From Actinopolyspora halophila DSM 43834 (GTDB lineage Bacteria > Actinomycetota > Actinomycetes > Mycobacteriales > Pseudonocardiaceae), in NCBI RefSeq assembly GCF_000371785.1, contig NZ_AQUI01000002.1, positions 2,521,276-2,585,275 of the forward strand: 64,000 nucleotides of DNA. Direction: 5' to 3'. Made by a program: the position numbers and the translations under genes. Under the pieces are notes generated by a model. The model saw only the letters and a program-made list of their open reading frames with translations, ran no database searches and was not told the origin of the DNA. Each line of letters opens with the position of its first letter. Position 1 is the stretch's first letter. Positions 1 through 8,607 of this stretch are shown in pieces.

Positions 1-146
1 ATCACGTTATGTGCGCTGTGCGGGGACGACAAGAGGTACGTTCACCCATGTCGCCGAGACCGACCATCAGGACCGTGTTCATTTCGGCTGTTCTCTCCGC
101 CGTCGGGGCCGGAACGGGGTCGCCGCCGGCGCATCGGTTGTGGCGC

Positions 147-359
147 TCATCCGGTGCTCAGCACGAGGAGGTCCAGGTCGGAGGTGGGCTTGAACTCGCC
201 CGTGGCGTAGGAGCCGGTGAGCAGCACCGCCAGCGTGGGTCGCGGATCCAGGATTCGGGCGCCGACCAGGTCGTGCGGGGCGATTCCGCGGGCGGCGAGC
301 GCCCGGACCACACCGTCGGGCAGGGCCCGCAGCACCTCGGCGGCGGCCGGGGCGCCCAT
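147..359 (-). pseudogene. truncated nucleotidyltransferase domain protein
   Basis: The 70-residue product ends in the minimal nucleotidyltransferase signature GSYATGEFKPTSDLDLLVL, the Gly-Ser loop followed by the Asp-x-Asp metal-binding pair. It stops right after this motif, whereas members of this fold normally continue for 100-200 residues with the third acidic residue and a helical domain. Its ATG overlaps the stop of the upstream HIT gene, so the two were an operon. The small size suggests a C-terminally truncated, probably inactive gene; a functional minimal domain is less likely. The bases left of it down to position 1 show no convincing continuation. Confidence 0.6.
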
Positions 360-883
360 CAGCGGATCCGCGCGGCGCGGATCGCCTCGGCCGCGGCTTG
401 CAGGTCGTCCTTCGGGAGCAGCGGGTAGTCCTCGCTGCTCTGCACCACCGCCCCGTTGTCCAGGACCTTCTCCACAATCCGGCCCTTGAGCATGCAGTCG
501 TTGAAGGGCCCCTCCGTGGTCTGCGGCGCCAGGTGGAGGTGCAGGTGGTCGAAGGACCCGCCGAAGATGTAGACGTACACGAGCTCGGCGCCGGTCGCCT
601 CCTTGATAGCAGTGGTGCTCTCGGCCAAGACCGTGCCGAACGTCGTCGCTTCCTCGCCGTCGAGCTCGTGTACATAGCGGATGTGACGCTTAGGCTCCAG
701 GAAGGAGAAGCCGGGGGCCTCGCCGACGACGGCCGTGGTCAGCCTCCAGTTCTCGTCCTCCCACACCTGGACCCGCATCAGGTCCGGGTCAGCGTCCACG
801 CCGCGGCACATGGTGCAGTCCGCCACGATCACCACCCAATTCACGTTTCCGGAGCTGAAATTCGGGATTGATTCAAGGGCCAT
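359..883 (-). CDS. HIT family protein
   Basis: A protein of up to 174 residues with the histidine-triad signature FDHLHLHLAP (alternating His on a beta strand) in its second half. HIT proteins are nucleotide hydrolases or transferases acting on phosphoramidates, dinucleoside polyphosphates or AMP conjugates; the substrate here is unknown. An N-terminal Cys-x-x-Cys (CTMCRG) resembles the zinc-binding start of many actinobacterial HIT proteins. The start is uncertain: the ATG at 883 adds about 19 residues of poor codon bias, and a GTG near 826 would place CTMC close to the N terminus as in the family. It overlaps the downstream nucleotidyltransferase fragment by the ATGA joint. Confidence 0.75.
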   Translation of the reverse strand: MALESIPNFSSGNVNWVVIVADCTMCRGVDADPDLMRVQVWEDENWRLTTAVVGEAPGFSFLEPKRHIRYVHELDGEEATTFGTVLAESTTAIKEATGAELVYVYIFGGSFDHLHLHLAPQTTEGPFNDCMLKGRIVEKVLDNGAVVQSSEDYPLLPKDDLQAAAEAIRAARIR

Positions 884-1080
884 TGTTTCCGGGTTCTAGG
901 GCGCCGAGATCGGTCATCCCGTTCTTCTACCCTTTCTTACCCGACCGTTCCGGAGGCGTCCAGGGCGGAATGGAAAATCACTGTCCGACCTCGGGTGCAA
1001 GCACCCGTCATGGTGAATTCACGGATCCGGCAAGGCCCGATTGGCAGGGTGGTCTGCGTCTCTTCCCCGTAGGAGGTGCC

Positions 1081-1377
1081 GTGCCCACTGAGGAACTCAT
1101 GGCGTTCGAGCTGCTCGCCGACCGCTTCGCCGAGATCAACGACCGGATCGATCTGCCGGACGCCGCCTTGTACCGCGGCTTGGCCCAGAGCGTCCGGGGG
1201 CCGATGGTAGAGCTCGGCGTCGGAGACGGGCGCGTCGCCCGGACCGTCCGCCCCAGCACCGGCGTCGACGGCTCCGGCCGGGCCCTGGAGCGATGCCGCG
1301 AGCGTGTCGGCGACGGGATCCGTCTCATCAAGGCCGACTTGGGGCTTGAGGAACATCCGGACGACAGACGGCGCTAA
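1081..1377 (+). pseudogene. class I SAM methyltransferase, 3' end lost to Tn3 insertion
   Basis: A GTG start preceded by AGGAGG (about 1071-1076) opens a reading frame with a SAM-binding motif I, VELGVGDGRVAR, followed by an acidic strand (GVDGSG). After about 87 residues the frame enters the terminal inverted repeat of the transposon at 1341 and ends 12 codons later inside the repeat (residues LEEHPDDRRR). The rest of the methyltransferase fold is missing and I could not find its continuation beyond the right transposon end at 7451. This suggests a deletion accompanied or followed the insertion. Function and substrate are unknown. Confidence 0.7.
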
Positions 1378-1378
1378 G
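1341..1378 (+). repeat. left terminal inverted repeat of Tn3-family element
   Basis: This 38-bp end begins GGGGCTTGAGG, the G-run start usual for Tn3-family termini. Its reverse complement matches 7414-7451 at 36 of 38 positions. It truncates the methyltransferase frame. Confidence 0.85.
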
Positions 1379-1435
1379 CTTCAACGCTCCTGGTCGGAGA
1401 CTCGGTCTGTTGGTGCACTGAAGGCTGTGGGCTGG

Positions 1436-1533
1436 TACCGCAGATAGTTCGTGATTATCTGCGGTAGTGTGCTCGGCGGTCTGGCAGAACCCGCTCCTGC
1501 GGGTGTGGTGACTCTGCCTGCTTATCTGCGATA
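1436..1533 (+). other. internal resolution site for the tyrosine recombinase
   Basis: Two perfect 11-bp arms, TACCGCAGATA (1436-1446) and TATCTGCGGTA (1456-1466), face each other across a 9-bp spacer. A third copy, TATCTGCGATA (1523-1533), matches the right arm at 10 of 11 positions in the same orientation. A core inverted repeat plus direct-repeat accessory motifs, directly upstream of the recombinase gene, is the architecture known for TnpI resolution sites such as that of Tn4430. The strand exchange site would be the 9-bp spacer. The sequence pattern is seen directly; the function is inferred. Confidence 0.75.
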
Positions 1534-1550
1534 GCGCCGGGAGGCTGCTG

Positions 1551-2486
1551 TTGGGTACTGTGCACCGGCTCGATGTCGGTCCCGCCCCGCCTGGGCTCGC
1601 GGCCGCGGTGGAGGGGTTTTTGGGCGAGGTGAGCAACCGCAACACTGCTCGGGCGTACGGCATCGCGTTGCGTGCTCTGGTCGTTGAGTTCGGCGCGTCC
1701 ACATCGGTGGCGGTGTTGGACGAGGAGTCCACGGTCGAGCAGGTCGGGCGGTGGTTCGTCGGCCGTTGGGGTGCCTGCGCGGCGGCGACGGTCAACGCGC
1801 GGTTGGACGCGCTGCGCTCGGCGGCCGACTGGTGGCGGGCGCAGGGCTGGCTCGTGGGCGATCCGATCCGTCGGATCCGTCGGCGGCCGCGCAGCCCGGA
1901 CCGCACCCGAGCGATAGGCCGGGCTGAGGTCGAGAACCTGCTGGCCCGGACGCATCTGCCGATTCGGGAACGGACGTTGTGGCGGATGTTGTATGAGACC
2001 GCCGCCCGCGCCGAGGAGATCCTGGCCCTGGACGTCGACGAGTTGGATCTGCGCAACCGTCGCGCGAGGGTGCGCCGGAAAGGCGGTGCGGCCGATGTCA
2101 TCGTGTGGCGTACCGCCACCGCTCGGCTGCTTCCGCGCTTGTTGGGCGGTCGGAGGTCAGGACCGGTGTTTCTCACTGACCGGCGTGCCCGCGTCGAGCT
2201 ACCGCCGGTGGATGTGGCCCCGGGATCCGGGCGAGCTCGGTTGTCATATCGACGCGCGGCCGAAACCTTCGAGCAGGCCACCAAGGAGCTGACCGGCGGA
2301 CCCTACAGATTGCACCAGCTGCGGCACTCCGCGCTGACCCACGCCGCCGAGGACGGGGCCAACACCTCCACCCTACTGGCGTTTTCCGGACACACCTCAG
2401 TGGCCTCCCTGGCCCGCTACTCGAAGGTCTCGCCGGAGGCGCTGGCCCGATGGCAGCAGAAGCGAGATCCTGCTACGCGGCGGTAG
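1551..2486 (+). CDS. tyrosine recombinase (TnpI-like cointegrate resolvase)
   Basis: A 311-residue phage-integrase family protein. The N-terminal SAM-like DNA-binding region (about 1-120) precedes the catalytic domain. Visible catalytic residues are the first Arg in TAARAEEIL, HQLRHSALTHAA (His-x-x-Arg), SGHTSVASLARYSKV (His and the nucleophilic Tyr). Its position beside an inverted-repeat core site inside a Tn3-family element indicates that it resolves transposition cointegrates. The TTG start is chosen because a GGGAGG lies a few bases upstream; a GTG at 1560 is an alternative. Unlike tnpA of the same element, this gene is intact. Confidence 0.88.
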   Translation: MGTVHRLDVGPAPPGLAAAVEGFLGEVSNRNTARAYGIALRALVVEFGASTSVAVLDEESTVEQVGRWFVGRWGACAAATVNARLDALRSAADWWRAQGWLVGDPIRRIRRRPRSPDRTRAIGRAEVENLLARTHLPIRERTLWRMLYETAARAEEILALDVDELDLRNRRARVRRKGGAADVIVWRTATARLLPRLLGGRRSGPVFLTDRRARVELPPVDVAPGSGRARLSYRRAAETFEQATKELTGGPYRLHQLRHSALTHAAEDGANTSTLLAFSGHTSVASLARYSKVSPEALARWQQKRDPATRR

Positions 2487-2713
2487 TGCTTCCGCACCGG
2501 CGGTGACGAACACGGGACGTTCACCGTGTCGAGGTAGGCAAGGTTCCAGGACAGTTCCGACCGGTTCCGCACAGATAAGGCTGTGCTATGCGGTGTTGGA
2601 GCGAGGTGAATAGAGTTCCCATGGTCAGCGGTGTTCGGTATCTGCCACTGTGGAATGGGAGAACGTGATGGTCCGTGCCGTGGCTGTGCCCGGTATATCG
2701 TGGAGAGGCGGGA

Positions 2714-3430
2714 GTGGTGGGAACGCGAATCATCCCGGGGCCGTTGGAAACCGCGGCGGAGACCACGAGCACCGCCTGGATCCGGTCCGCGTTGCACACC
2801 ACGCCGTGTGACGTCGGGATGCTCGTTCCCGATGATTTCGCCGCGTATGCACGCCTCCTGCATCGTGGAGACCAGCACACCGCGACGGGAACACACCCTG
2901 TGCGCTGGGCCGAAGTGGCCCGCAGCACCGGTACACGTGTGCACGCCCATATGCAGTGGGACTCCATCGCCCCGGCCGTTCCGTGGTTCGAGGAGCCGGA
3001 GACGGGCACGCTGGCCGTCGAATGCGCCGCGGCGTTGGCTGTGGTGTTGCGACAGCACACCACGACACCGGAGAGCTGCTGGTTCGGTATCTGGCACGGC
3101 AAACAACCATTGCGGGTGCCCAACCATGCTCCGTTGGCCCGGTTCGCGTTGCGCGATATGTACGTGCTGCGTGGGCCGGTGTCCGGACTCACCCAGAACC
3201 TGGCACCCGAGCCGCATCTCAGCCTGCCACAGCTGGCCTGGCCGGAGGATCGTGCGTGGGTGATGGCCACCGACGTGGATCAGCAAAGCACCTATCTCGC
3301 CGCGAGTCTCCCCTGTGTGGAGGTGATCCTGGCCCACCCGGAACTGGAGACGTTCCGGGTGGGCCCGACCGATTCCATCACCGCGAAATCGGACCGCCTG
3401 AACGGGCCAGGCGGGCGAGCCACGCAGTGA
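2714..3430 (+). CDS. conserved hypothetical protein (transposon passenger)
   Basis: About 238 residues with no motif I can assign. Recognisable features are a VGMLVPDDFAAYARLLH segment near the N terminus and many Trp and His residues. The pattern is one I associate with uncharacterised actinobacterial proteins often found next to mobile DNA. Tandem GTG codons at 2714 and 2717 sit downstream of GGGAG and are the likely start; an in-frame ATG at 2675 is also possible. It is transcribed with the recombinase, separated by about 230 bases. There are no membrane segments or signal peptide. Its role in the transposon is unknown. Confidence 0.55.
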   Translation: MVGTRIIPGPLETAAETTSTAWIRSALHTTPCDVGMLVPDDFAAYARLLHRGDQHTATGTHPVRWAEVARSTGTRVHAHMQWDSIAPAVPWFEEPETGTLAVECAAALAVVLRQHTTTPESCWFGIWHGKQPLRVPNHAPLARFALRDMYVLRGPVSGLTQNLAPEPHLSLPQLAWPEDRAWVMATDVDQQSTYLAASLPCVEVILAHPELETFRVGPTDSITAKSDRLNGPGGRATQ

Positions 3431-3647
3431 CCCGAGCTGACCGTCGTGTTCAACAGGTGGTGACCTGGTTCGCAGGCCCATATCCCAGATCGTTCTGCCC
3501 CTCATGAGGCCAAGTCTGAGACTGGGGAAGGTAACCAGTTGGGAAATCGATCGTAAATCCGCGCCAGGAACCATATGTCGCGTTCAAACACGCCCCGGAT
3601 GTATTTACCTTGGCTCGTGCCTTGCCGAAGGTGTCTTGATACCCGGA

Positions 3648-4031
3648 TTACCGAATCAACGTACCGTTCCGATAGAGGGCAATATTCGCTGAAATCCTAT
3701 CGACAGGTTTCGTGCACTTTACGACGGCGACGACATTGACTGAAGCAGGATTGTGCGTCGATTTATGGGGAACTTGTTTATCCGCTTCACAGGTGATGAC
3801 GTCGCGAGCGCCAACGCCGGTCGATCGTGTCGCCGTGATCATGAATGACTCGGACTCACTTCCGGTCTGGTACCACGATTCCGGCGCCCCAGGAGATTGC
3901 GGCGCTGCTGTGTCAGCTTGCTGCGCAGCAGCATACCCCGCCGGCAGTAGGGCCATCGTGACGGCAGCCGCAGCGACCATCTTCAGTGAGCCCGCGAAAC
4001 GCTTACGAGCCGCTATCCTCGTCGTTAGCAA
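3648..4031 (-). CDS. secreted protein, probably C-terminally truncated
   Basis: 127 residues starting with a signal peptide: basic start (RIAARKRFAG), hydrophobic core (MVAAAAVTMALLPAG), and an AxA-type cleavage region (YAAAQQA). The mature part carries two Cys (ITCEADK, VVKCTKP) and ends abruptly at NGTLIR. Related actinobacterial exported proteins continue beyond this strand, so the C terminus may have been cut. The cut lies near bases 3630-3645, where GGTGTCTTGATA resembles the left end of the IS5-family copies at 42189 and 44276. Codon use and base composition are much more AT-rich than the surroundings. Function unknown. Confidence 0.5.
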   Translation of the reverse strand: MLTTRIAARKRFAGSLKMVAAAAVTMALLPAGYAAAQQADTAAPQSPGAPESWYQTGSESESFMITATRSTGVGARDVITCEADKQVPHKSTHNPASVNVVAVVKCTKPVDRISANIALYRNGTLIR

Positions 4032-4238
4032 CGTGTGTAATCCTTCAATCTTATAATGCCGATGTCATGGTATTACATTCCGGAATTAACCCCCGTGATC
4101 ATGCCGAAAAATCGTATCCTTCACGATCGCGTGTGTCACGAAGTCACATGGAGTACAACATGTACCTCCTTTGGACCCAATCCTTCATGGATCAGAATTC
4201 CGTCCCGCTGGGAGCGATAGTCGATGAGCAGCCCGGTG

Positions 4239-7200
4239 TCAGAGAGAGTTTCCTTCATCCGGTGTGGACGGATCGCGCAGCGGCCTCAACCCGGCCATGT
4301 CGGGCAGCAGGAACGAGTAGCGGCCGAGCATGTTGATGTGGCCGTGCACGAACGGCGACAGCCGTGCCGCATCCTCGTCGCGGACCTCGTAGCCGTCGGC
4401 GCGCAGTTGGTTGATCGCGGCATCGAGGTAGCGGGTGTTGAACAGCACGATCGCGTTGAGCACCAGGCCCAGGGCGCCGAGTTGGTCTTCCATGCCTTCG
4501 TAGTAGCGCTGCCGGAGTTCGCCGTGTTTGGCTGTGGAAGACTTTGCGGGCCAGGGCGTGGCGGCCTTCCTGCAGGTTGGCCTGGGCTTTGATCTCGCGG
4601 CGATACGTCGGTTCGTCGGCCAGTCGCAGCACGTGCAGTGTTTTCGGGATCCGCCCGTAGGCCGCGATGGCCTCGCCCAGTGGGGTGGGGCGTCCGTCGC
4701 GGGAGACCATGCGGATCACGTCGTAGGCCCGGACCGCGCCGGTGTGGATGGAGGCGACCACCCGCAGGATATCGTCCCAGTGCCGCCGGATCCGCTCCAG
4801 GTCGATGCGGCCGCGGACGGCGGTGTTGAAGGGACCGTAGTCGGCTTTCGGGTCGATGCGCCAGAGTTTCTGATCGGGAATGTCGGCCAGCTGCGGGGCG
4901 TAGGTCCAGCCGGCCAGGGTGAGCAGCCCGAAGACGATGTCGGAATAGGAGGCGGTGTCGGTGACCAGCATCTCCGGCGGCCTGCCGCCGTCGCGGTCAT
5001 ACAACACGTCGAGCACGTGCAGCGAATCTCGCGGGGTGCCGGCCACGACGGTGCCGCCCAGCCCGCTGGCCTGGTCGTTGAGCATGTTCAGCCAGGTCGC
5101 CCCACGGCGCCGGTTGAAGTATTTCGGGTTGTGCCCGGCGTGCACGGTTCTCACGGGCACGACGAAACGCAGTCCGTCCACACTGGCCACGTGCCCGCCA
5201 CCCCAGGTGTGGGCGAGTGCGATACCGGACTGGGCCTCGATGAGCGCGCCGTTAGCCGCCGACAGGGCCTCCGGACGCAGGTAGTGGGTGTCGACATGGG
5301 ACAGCCGATCACGGGTCAACGCGGGCACACTGGGTTTGACCACGGGGTGCCAGCCGACGTTGCAGGCCTCGCCGACCAACAGCGCCGCGATCGTGGTGCT
5401 CAACTCCGCCAGGCGGACCTCGCCGCCGGTGATCGAGGTGAACGCCTCACCGGCGCCGGTCCAGGCGAACACTTCCAGCAGCAGCTCGGGCAGATCCACC
5501 CGCGGCAGCATCCGGCTGGTCAGCGCCCGCAGATTGGCCAAGCTCGGCGGGTCGGCCTCGGCCGGCAGCGCTTTCAGGTGCAGCCGGCCGTGCTCGTCGA
5601 ACCGCACCGCCGTGTTGCCGGACAGGCGTTGCCCGACGTCGCGGTAGGTGGCATCGAGCTGCTCGGCCCGTTCGGCCAGCAGCGGCTCGGGATCGGTGGG
5701 CAGTTCCAAGCTGGCCAGTACTCGCGGTTTCGTGGCCTCCCATGCGGATCCGGACAGCAGTTTCGCCCGGGGATCGGACCACTTGCTGGAGTTGGTCGCG
5801 AAGATGTCGCGGCGCCGCAACAATCGGTGGAACTGCTCGAGCACGCAGAAGGTGTAGGCCTTCCAGTCCACACACCCAGGCTCCAGCTCGGGAGCGGCCA
5901 GCACCAGGCGTTTCCACGAGCCGACCAACACACCCTCGTCGATCTCGCCGCGGTCGACCTTGTTCCGGCCCCCGCCCCACAAGCGGGGCAAATCGCGCAG
6001 CTCGGCCAACACCCGCTTCCCTTCCGGTGAGGCGTCGAAGATCACGACCTCGCACAGGGGGCGCAGAAACGGGCGTACCGTGTCGAACCGGCGCACCAGT
6101 TCGGCCCGCCACGCCTCGTCTTCGTCCGAATCCGACGGGCCGGCGCTCGGTGACCGTGGACAGCGCCTCGTCCAGCGCATTCCGAGAAACGACCGCGTCG
6201 ATCTCGGCCCAGGCCTGCGCCAAGCTCATCGACGCGGCCTCGTCACCGTCCTCGGCGGCCTGCCGATACAGCTCCTCGTCGTGGTCACTGATCTCGCGGA
6301 AGGTGTCCAGCTCCACCGCCAAAGCCTTCGAGGCCTTCTCCAACTTGGGCCAACTGCGCAACTTCTGCTTGTTCGACTCCCGCTCGGCCCGGGCCAGCAA
6401 CTTGCTGGTGATCAACAGATCCAGCAGGACCAGCGCGTCATCGACCGCGCGGGTGCGCAGATGCGCCACCGTGGCCACCAGCGTGGCCAGCCGACGCGAA
6501 TCCCCGTGCCGCCGCAGCAAACTGGCCTTGCCCTGCATCCCATAGCGCGACAGCTCCGCCAACCGCCGCGGCGGCACCACCGCCGTATCCACCTCGACGG
6601 CCCCGATCCCGTGGATCTCCGCGACCCGCTCCAACGCAGCCACCATGCCCGGACCCGACACCCGCGTCGGCGCACGCCGCAACGTATCCAACCGCGACGA
6701 GCGCTCCCCCTCAGGCACCTCCAGCAACGCGTCCAGCACCGCCTGCTGCTCGTCATCGATCAGCCCCGACAGCGCCTCCCATAGCTGCTGCGACGCCGCC
6801 TCCCGCCGGGCACAGCCGCACCAACGTCGTCAACCCCGGCAACAGGACCCGAGGCTGCCGCAACCAGGCCACCGCCGCCTGAAACAGCACCGTCGGCCCG
6901 TCCCCAGTCGTCCACGACCGTCCCTCGACCCACTCGCCAAGTTCGTCTTCGACTTCGGAAAACTCCCGCCACTGATCCTTCTGACGGATCTCTCAACTGT
7001 GTTCCAGCGGAGTTTTCTCTCGGTCGCCGTAGGACTTAACACACGACGCGTCAGCGACCCCGAGCTGCTCAGCCAGGTATTCCACCAGTTCGGCCGGCAC
7101 ATCCAGCGGGTCGTCCAAGAACAGGCCCACATAGCGCACCGTGGCCAGCTGCACAGCGAACCCCAGCTTGTTGTGGTCCCGCCGCTTCGAGGTCACCCAC

Positions 7201-7313
7201 GTCCAGTCGACGTCATCAAGAAAGAAGTAACGCTCCAACTCAGCCCGAGTGAACCCACTATCGAGCCGACCATAGGCCCCCGCTTGCTCATCGGAGAGGA
7301 ACTCCACCGGCAC
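4239..7313 (-). pseudogene. tnpA: Tn3-family transposase TnpA, inactivated
   Basis: Reading across frames recovers a near-complete Tn3 transposase of about 1000 residues. The N-terminal DUF4158 part starts MPVEFLSDEQAGAYGRLD, and the DDE catalytic domain includes DGLRFVVPVRT, VTDTASYSDIVFG and the C-terminal segment ending in ALGLVLNAIVLFNTRYLDA. Lesions: an in-frame TGA at 6993-6995 where relatives have Trp (HAWEIR-type motif), a frameshift near 6810, another near 6150, and a one-base insertion near 4525 before KHGELRQRYYEG. It faces the recombinase gene and ends at the right inverted repeat side. With at least four lesions it cannot encode active enzyme. Confidence 0.9.
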
Positions 7314-7413
7314 AACATGCCTCCCGTCGCATCATCCGCCCACCACGGCGGAACCGCAACGAACCACAGCAGCCGACCACACCATCGTCAACGAACAGAA
7401 TGGCAGCTCATGG

Positions 7414-7451
7414 CTTAGCGCCGTCTGTCGTTCGGATGTTCCTCAAGCCTC
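7414..7451 (-). repeat. right terminal inverted repeat of Tn3-family element
   Basis: The 38-bp right end of the element, running CTTAGCGCCGTC to CCTCAAGCCTC. It differs from the left end at two positions. It lies about 100 bases upstream of the tnpA start. Confidence 0.85.
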
Positions 7452-7478
7452 TCAGCCCGCTCGGTGTGGGCTCCCGTG

Positions 7479-7494
7479 TACGGTGCGTACCGTA
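7479..7494. promoter_or_regulatory. palindrome resembling a TetR-type operator
   Basis: TACGGT-GCGT-ACCGTA is a perfect 6-4-6 inverted repeat just outside the transposon. Palindromes built on TACGGT/ACCGTA are typical of TetR-family operators. An ATG 15 bases downstream (7509) opens only six codons, so the gene it served appears lost. No TetR gene is present nearby. Function is inferred from symmetry alone. Confidence 0.35.
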
Positions 7495-7659
7495 TCCTCT
7501 CCGTCACGATGAGCCAACAGCTCTGCTGAATCATTCCGCTTGTCGCCGTCCTGGTCCACACGGCACGAATCACCGCTCCACATCCTCTGATACCCGTGTG
7601 GCCGGTGCTTGCCGAGTTCGCCACAGTGGGCGGTCGTGAATCGTCCGTGGGGCCCGGTG

Positions 7660-8607
7660 TCAGCGGCGCAGGTGGTCGCGCAGCGTGCGCGCGACCCGCG
7701 CCATCAGTATTTCGGCTTCCGGTTGGGTCGCGGCGGGAACGCGCGATTCGGTCAGCGCGGCGATGGCGAAGCACTGCCCGTCGGAGTGCTCGACGACTCC
7801 GATCTCGTGGCGCAGGTTCAGCAGCGTGCCGGTCTTGGACGACCACGTCGAGGCATCGGAGCTGAAGTCGGGGGCCAGGCGTTGCCGCAGCAGATTGCTG
7901 CCCATGAGCTCGCGTGCTCGCGCGGCGACGGCGTGGTCGATGTTCGACGGTGTCCACAGTGCTTGCAGCAGGTCGACGAAGGAGCGGGCCGAGCCGGAGT
8001 TCGCCCGGGTGACGTCGAGTTGGGCGATCTCGTGGCCGCGTCCGGCGGTTCCGGCTCCGATGGCCAGCGAGTGGGCCAGGTGGGCCTTGTCCGGTTCGAG
8101 CCGTTCCTGGGGCGTGTCGGCGAGGTCGCCGAGCCGGTGTCGGGCGGTGATGCCGTTCAGCCCCCAGCCCCGCAGCGCGCGGGTGACCGCGGCGGGCGGG
8201 GTGAGGTCGAACAGCGCGTCGGCGGCCACGTTGTCGCTGATCGCCATGCTCAGGTACAGCAGGTCGTCGATGGACACCTGCGCGGGGTGCTGGAACCTGG
8301 TCAGCCCGGTCGGTCCGGGTGTGGTGACGCGGCCGGGTTGCACTTCCAACCGCCGGGACCCGTCGAGTTCGCCGCGGTGGATCCGGTCGAGCGTGGTGGT
8401 GGCCAGCGGCACTTTGATCAGCGAGGCGACGGGGAAGGCCAGCTCCGGCTCGATGCCGATCTCGTTGCCGGAGCTCAGGTCGCGCACCAGGAACGATCCG
8501 CGCAGCCCGCCGTCCTCGAGTTCGGCGACGAGTCCGCTGGTCAGCTTTTCGGCGGGCACGTGTTCTCCCGTTTCCGTGCGGGGGTTTCGGTCATTGGTTC
8601 GGGTCAC
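7660..8607 (-). CDS. blaB: BlaB-like penicillin-recognising serine protein
   Basis: 315 residues with the fold of class A beta-lactamases: SLIK (Ser62-Lys65, SxxK motif), SDN at about 124-126 and SKTGT near 247. No signal peptide is present, so it should stay in the cytoplasm, unlike a true beta-lactamase, and no clear Glu166-Leu-Asn motif is seen. It overlaps the upstream LysR gene by 17 bases. In Streptomyces cacaoi a cytoplasmic protein of this type, BlaB, is encoded after the LysR regulator BlaA and is needed for beta-lactamase induction. By this synteny I infer a sensor or modulator role, not antibiotic hydrolysis. Confidence 0.75.
   Translation of the reverse strand: MTRTNDRNPRTETGEHVPAEKLTSGLVAELEDGGLRGSFLVRDLSSGNEIGIEPELAFPVASLIKVPLATTTLDRIHRGELDGSRRLEVQPGRVTTPGPTGLTRFQHPAQVSIDDLLYLSMAISDNVAADALFDLTPPAAVTRALRGWGLNGITARHRLGDLADTPQERLEPDKAHLAHSLAIGAGTAGRGHEIAQLDVTRANSGSARSFVDLLQALWTPSNIDHAVAARARELMGSNLLRQRLAPDFSSDASTWSSKTGTLLNLRHEIGVVEHSDGQCFAIAALTESRVPAATQPEAEILMARVARTLRDHLRR

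Larger units (their letters stand above)
1341..7451. mobile_element. Tn3-family transposon with TnpI-type recombinase (decayed)
   Basis: A 6.1-kb element bounded by 38-bp inverted repeats at 1341-1378 and 7414-7451 that match at 36 of 38 positions. It carries an inverted-repeat resolution site (1436-1466), a tyrosine recombinase gene, a passenger gene and, facing the opposite way, a Tn3-type tnpA with several lesions. No 5-bp target duplication is visible (GACTT on the left, TCAGC on the right), so an end has been rearranged or adjacent DNA deleted. The stretch 3500-4240 inside it is clearly more AT-rich than the rest, which suggests a separate acquisition. Confidence 0.88.

Noticed and set aside
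2-82. Minus-strand 26-residue frame starting MNTVLMVGLGDMGE with a ribosome site, suggesting the start of a Rossmann protein
   Set aside because: It stops after 26 residues at the window edge and the later residues look out of frame. It could be a pseudogene start but cannot be supported from this window alone.
4528-6030. A 500-codon plus-strand frame inside the tnpA region
   Set aside because: It is antisense to the tnpA pseudogene, whose motifs read well on the other strand.
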